Source: an uncultured Emticicia sp.
Lineage (GTDB): Bacteria; Bacteroidota; Bacteroidia; Cytophagales; Spirosomataceae
Assembly: GCF_937903345.1 (NCBI RefSeq)
Contig: NZ_CALCZQ010000053.1
Location: forward strand, 153,213 to 217,212
Direction of reading: 5' to 3'
DNA length: 64,000 bases
Below, one piece after another: positions 60,881 to 64,000 of this stretch (its first letter is position 1; each line of letters opens with the position of its first letter). The notes beneath the pieces are model-generated. The model was not told the origin of the DNA, searched no databases, and was given only the letters and a program-made list of their open reading frames with translations. The position numbers and the translations under genes were made by a program.

Positions 60881-61013
60881 GTTCCCTCAGAGTCTCCCGA
60901 AGGCACGTAGGGGACTCTGAGGGCGAGGGTTTATGCGAAAAAGGAGTGAAAAACATTCTCCAAAAAACATAAACCAATGCCTCAGAGTCCCTTGCAGGAG
61001 ACTCTGAGGGAAC
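60881..61013. mobile_element. 133-bp palindromic element, copy A
   Basis: Terminal inverted repeats GTTCCCTCAGAGTCTCC and GGAGACTCTGAGGGAAC (17 bp, perfect). Each end also folds on itself: CTCAGAGTC...GACTCTGAG on the left and CTCAGAGTCC...GGAGACTCTGAG on the right, so the element is two hairpins in opposite orientation around about 60 bp of unique sequence. Copy B (61951-62083) differs at only 3 positions. Non-autonomous MITE- or REP-doublet-like; no transposase is present. Confidence 0.8.
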
Positions 61014-61567
61014 GGAAATTCTATTCAATCCAAACGTACTTTCTTTTTCTTTATCTTGATACTCAAAACGATTTTGATAGCCGTTTACTTGCCCTGCACC
61101 TCGCAAAACTACGCCAAAGGGGTCGAACGCTGTTTCTGAGGTTTTTACTAATTGGTTGTCATTCGCTTTAAATGCTACTCGTGTATTGCCCAAATGGTCA
61201 GTATAGAAGAATTCATACTGCCATACACCATTAACATAAATCGTCCTACCTTCGGGTGCTGCCATTTAATAGGGTTGCCCATTTTTGTAAATCATGCCAT
61301 TGAGCGTAAACTCCCAATATTCTCCAGTTGAATAAACGGTTTTGAGTAATGTCCCTGCTCCATCGTAGTAATGATTTATCTTTCTGCCATCGGTGAGTTG
61401 TATCTCTTAGGGTTGTCGTAAAAAAGTGTCGTAAATAATCAAAGAAATACCCTCGTTTGCATCACTTTTTACACTTCCATCGGTATAATACGTATAATTT
61501 CCGCTACCTCTCGGCACTAAATCTACTTCATTATCAGTTGCCGAAACACCATCCGTTACATAGAAAA
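61014..61567 (-). pseudogene. RHS core remnant interrupted by element A
   Basis: One frame reads typical Bacteroidota RHS core: VTDGVSATDNEVDLVPRGSG, YYDGAGTLLKTVYSTGEYWEF, APEGRTIYVNGVWQYEFFYT and DHLGNTRVAFKAND, FDPFGVVLRGAGQ, ending in FGLNRIS. Two in-frame TAA codons (after LRQP and after NGQPY) inactivate it, and the normal end is replaced by element A. The head is missing. It is a dead piece of an earlier cassette in the array. Confidence 0.8.
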
Positions 61568-61948
61568 TCAATTAAAGACCCCATCCTTTTTCAAAGCCTT
61601 TATTGAAAAGAAGACGCTGTCAATAGGAGTGTCTTTACCATAGTGAATACGTCTTGAATATTTAATAGCTCTGATTGTATCACCTAAAACGATACAACGA
61701 TATAATTCCTTCTCATCACAATCCCCAATGAATTTTCTGAATGTTGTAGAATCTGTAACGTAATATGAGTAATCATTTGTCATTAGAACGCCACCACTAA
61801 AAGTTTCAAACTTTTCTTTAAAAATACCATTACTTAACTTTTCAGTATGTTGGTGTCTATCTTTACTCATTTTAAGAGTATTGTTACAACACCAAATACC
61901 CAAAATTATCCCTAATAGAATTAGGACTGTTTTAATTGTTCTTTTTTT
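61568..61948 (-). CDS. Immunity-like small membrane protein, 5' end displaced by element B
   Basis: About 127 codons with an N-terminal hydrophobic segment (TVLILLGIILGIWCC) and a soluble C-terminal part (TFSGGVLMTNDYSYYVTDSTTF, ...DTPIDSVFFSIKAL). Position right after an RHS toxin tip suggests its immunity protein. Element B sits immediately before residue KKRTIK, so the native start codon is gone; translation would have to begin inside the element (ATG at 62047) or not occur at all. Family not recognised. Confidence 0.5.
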   Translation of the reverse strand, partial: KKRTIKTVLILLGIILGIWCCNNTLKMSKDRHQHTEKLSNGIFKEKFETFSGGVLMTNDYSYYVTDSTTFRKFIGDCDEKELYRCIVLGDTIRAIKYSRRIHYGKDTPIDSVFFSIKALKKDGVFN

Positions 61949-61950
61949 TA

Positions 61951-62083
61951 GTTCCCTCAGAGTCTCCCGAAGGCACGTAGGGGACTCTGAGGGCGAGGGT
62001 TTATGCGAAAAAGGAGTGCAAAATATTCTCCAAAAAACATAAACCAATGCCCCAGAGTCCCTTGCAGGAGACTCTGAGGGAAC
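61951..62083. mobile_element. 133-bp palindromic element, copy B
   Basis: Same structure and ends as copy A, with 3 substitutions. It interrupts the end of the orphan RHS tip and the start of the downstream small gene. The immediate flanks (T-run plus A on the left, GGAAA/GGAAAC on the right) resemble those of copy A, so the true element may be a few bases longer or the target is specific. Confidence 0.8.
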
Positions 62084-62910
62084 GGAAACTTACCTTCAAG
62101 TTCAATGGATTTTTCTGAATTTAGTTCTCCTTTACCTGAAATTCCCTTTAGTCCTGTATTTAAAAAATCTACATTTTCTGTTTTATTCTTAAAATCACTG
62201 GTTATTTTAATTACATTTATTTCTCCACCTAAAGCACCCCTTCCATTAGCAATTTCTCCGGTAGCGTTTATACCTTTGAGTTCAAGGGTTCTTGCTGATT
62301 TCCCTAAACCAATTTCTCCTTCAGCAAATCCAACTGAACCATTTACTCCAATTTTTCCAATTTTAGCTCCACCACCAACTGTACCTATACCAATTCCACC
62401 TCCAAATGTCAAAGCATCTTTTAATAAGTTTGTTGTTTTAGTTGCATGATTTATTACATTTTTACTTGTTGATGCTTTTAATAACATAGCGGTACTCACC
62501 GCTTCCAAACCATCAAGTTCTATATGATTAGTAACCTTATTTTCAGAAAAAGCATACATAGAATTGTGCACATATTTATGAGCAAGTTCGTCCACTTGCC
62601 ATCCCCTGCCAGTTTGTGGGTCAAAAGGGCGATATTTAAACCAATTCAAATTTAAACCAAAATCTTCAATTTTTTCTTGATTTTGGAAGCGAAAATTTTG
62701 AGGACTAACGCCAACTAATGAAAGTGGCTTAATTTCTAAGCCCCAAGGGTCTTGTTCCTGTATTTGAGTAATAACAGGCGGAAAATACACTCCATTAACA
62801 GGAGTTGCCAATGAATCTCTAAAAGATAGCCTTAAATTGCCTTGGTGGTCTCGGTAGTCAAACTCATAGCCATAGCCGCTGGAAAACCACCCAAAGACAG
62901 AACCAAATAT
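61957..62910 (-). pseudogene. Orphan RHS tip with truncated toxin domain
   Basis: The open frame begins right after a stop (62911-62913) with FDYRDHQGNLRLSFRDS, continues through the RHS core end FKYRPFDPQTGRGWQVDELA and YAFSENKVTNHIELDGLEAV, and then enters a Gly-rich variable region with GGGIGIGTVGGGAKIGKIG and SVGFAEGEIGLGKSA. The last residues come from element B, which supplies the stop. There is no ATG before the core and another frame runs across the head, so this is a displaced cassette without its main body. The Gly-rich part may be a pore-forming-type toxin region; this is a guess. Confidence 0.7.
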
Positions 62911-62954
62911 TTAGCTAAGTCTTTGGGCTTGGATAGGTGAAATTTAAAAAAATA

Positions 62955-63338
62955 TTATTTTTGGGTGAAAGCATCAGATTCAGAAACCTTAAAACTTACC
63001 TTCAAGGCAAAAATTCTAATTATACTTGCTGTTGAATTTGTCTCTATTCTAAATTCGATTAAATTATCTAACTCAATACCTATCTTTCTCCATTTATCTT
63101 TTATCAATGTAGATTCTTCGGTATTATTAGAAATTACTTCCGCCATTAATATATTTTCGGGTGTCATTATCCCAAAATTCATGTTTGAAATAAAAGCATA
63201 GCAATCTTCAAAAATAACATCTGAAACAGTATTATCAGGCCATTCAATACTTATCATTATTGTATCTGATGTTCTATCAATAACAATGTTTCGTAGAGTA
63301 GAATCGTGCCAATCGTAATTATTAAATATATTTTCCAT
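62955..63338 (-). CDS. Putative immunity protein of the RHS toxin
   Basis: A 127-residue soluble acidic protein that starts only 12 nt after the toxin stop. It begins MENIFNNYDWHDSTLRNIVID, a pattern (DWHDSxLxxI) seen in several small immunity-like proteins next to polymorphic toxins. No membrane segment. Gene order and spacing make it the cognate antidote of the preceding toxin tip. Confidence 0.7.
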   Translation of the reverse strand: MENIFNNYDWHDSTLRNIVIDRTSDTIMISIEWPDNTVSDVIFEDCYAFISNMNFGIMTPENILMAEVISNNTEESTLIKDKWRKIGIELDNLIEFRIETNSTASIIRIFALKVSFKVSESDAFTQK

Positions 63339-63350
63339 TTTTATGTTTTT

Positions 63351-64000
63351 TTATTGAAACCCAGGATTTTTATCTCCTGGTTTTGGACTATAATGTTCTT
63401 TGGAATTATCAACATGATAATGACTATTTTCAGGACCTTTCTTTCCAGTCGGAGTTGCTGGGTCAATTCGTAATTTTTCTACATATTTACCTGTCTTAGG
63501 GTCAATTACACCATAATTTCCACTTCTATTCGGATTTTCAACATAATTTTCAGGAATAGTTGTTTTAGGTGTTTTTTCAAAAGTAACCCCGTCAGGTGTT
63601 ACTTGAAACCCTTCTGATGTTTGAGCAACTGAATTTGGGTTTCCTCTTACTTTAGAAGCATTTAGTAACTTTGTTTCTGTAGTCGCTGCTTCTCCCCCTT
63701 TCACTACTGCACTTTCAACTTTAGCAGCCATTCCAATTTCTTTTGCCACTACACCTAAACCTTTTGCCAAAACCCCTGCACCGACAATTACAGCTTCTTC
63801 AATAGGTGCAAACATAAGCGGAACTGTTACCAATGCAGTTGCAAAAGTCTTCATCAGTTTTACACCTAAATCACTACTTTCCTTTTGGTTTGGCACATGG
63901 GTAAAACCCGCACCTCGATAAAGTTCTCCTTGTAGGCTTGGATAAACTGGCACAGCCTCCAATCCATCGAGTTCGATATGATTAGTAACCTTGTTTTCAG
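63351..64000 (-). CDS. C-terminal part of an RHS polymorphic toxin (5' partial)
   Basis: The gene runs in from beyond the window; its visible frame begins ENKVTNHIELDGLEAV, the normal end of an RHS core. Then follow a short hydrophobic region (FATALVTVPLMFAPIEEAVIVGAG), an Ala-rich linker and a toxin domain of about 80 residues with VTPDGVTFEKTP, NRSGNYGVIDPKTGKY and PATPTGKKGPENSHYHVDN. The His-rich end (HYHVDNSKEHYSP) suggests a nuclease-like site, and similar ends occur in bacterial polymorphic toxins. The exact toxin class is not certain. The immunity gene follows at 12 nt. Confidence 0.75.
   Translation of the reverse strand, partial: ENKVTNHIELDGLEAVPVYPSLQGELYRGAGFTHVPNQKESSDLGVKLMKTFATALVTVPLMFAPIEEAVIVGAGVLAKGLGVVAKEIGMAAKVESAVVKGGEAATTETKLLNASKVRGNPNSVAQTSEGFQVTPDGVTFEKTPKTTIPENYVENPNRSGNYGVIDPKTGKYVEKLRIDPATPTGKKGPENSHYHVDNSKEHYSPKPGDKNPGFQ

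Noticed and set aside
60630..61013. Reading the RHS frame on through element A and into the antisense of the C-S lyase gene
   Set aside because: The frame after the RHS core is element and antisense sequence without family similarity; the C-S lyase on the plus strand is clearly real.

Overview
The window reads as a low-GC chromosome segment of a Bacteroidota bacterium, most likely a Cytophagales relative of Emticicia or Arcicella (the genus is inference). Supporting signs are SusC/SusD and other TonB receptors with CarboxypepD-like N-domains, a PafA-type phosphatase, an RHS toxin array, almost no Shine-Dalgarno sequences, and many promoters fitting the Bacteroidota -7 element TAnnTTTG with or without an upstream TTTG.

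Layout. 1-6.3 kb: a TonB receptor/lipoprotein pair that looks like a metal-uptake unit with repeated TGCAA-N5-TTGCA operators, then a deoxyribonucleotidase, an M28 peptidase and a YhhN protein. 6.4-22.2 kb: PafA phosphatase, DHH phosphoesterase, two FKBP lipoproteins, a thioredoxin, a decayed envelope gene, DUF2520 protein, class II aldolase, secreted hydrolases, a DUF1080 protein and a BlaR1/BlaI pair with three clear operators. 22.4-26.8 kb: a DUF5690 transporter and two conserved unknowns.

27-47.4 kb is the centre of interest, a phosphorus-acquisition island: a secreted glycerophosphodiesterase, a TonB receptor with a beta-helix lipoprotein, a second DUF5690 transporter, a phosphonatase-like HAD enzyme with a FAD amine oxidoreductase (TIGR03364 type), a protein-glutaminase-like protein, a SusC/SusD pair, a PhnZ-like HD oxygenase overlapping a secreted alkaline-phosphatase-superfamily enzyme, and a PlcP-like phosphoesterase with a glycosyltransferase (lipid remodelling). 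Five phosphorus transcription units, including pafA 20 kb away, share a TT(A/T)ACA hexamer exactly 42 nt upstream of a -7-like element. This suggests a PHO-type regulon read directly from the sequence. My reading is that organophosphonates or phosphonolipids are captured by SusCD, trimmed by secreted esterases, imported (possibly by DUF5690), then cleaved by PhnX-like and PhnZ-like enzymes.

47.6-60.8 kb: panC, an M20 peptidase, an HNH two-gene unit, an ABC exporter, a hibernation factor, an AI-2E family protein, a TruC-like synthase, and a purine/sulfur salvage set (AzgA-type permease, exported MTA/SAH nucleosidase, C-S lyase).

60.9-64 kb: a decaying RHS polymorphic-toxin array on the minus strand with toxin tips, immunity-like genes, and two near-identical 133-bp palindromic elements that interrupt the cassettes. 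No rRNA, tRNA or CRISPR was seen.
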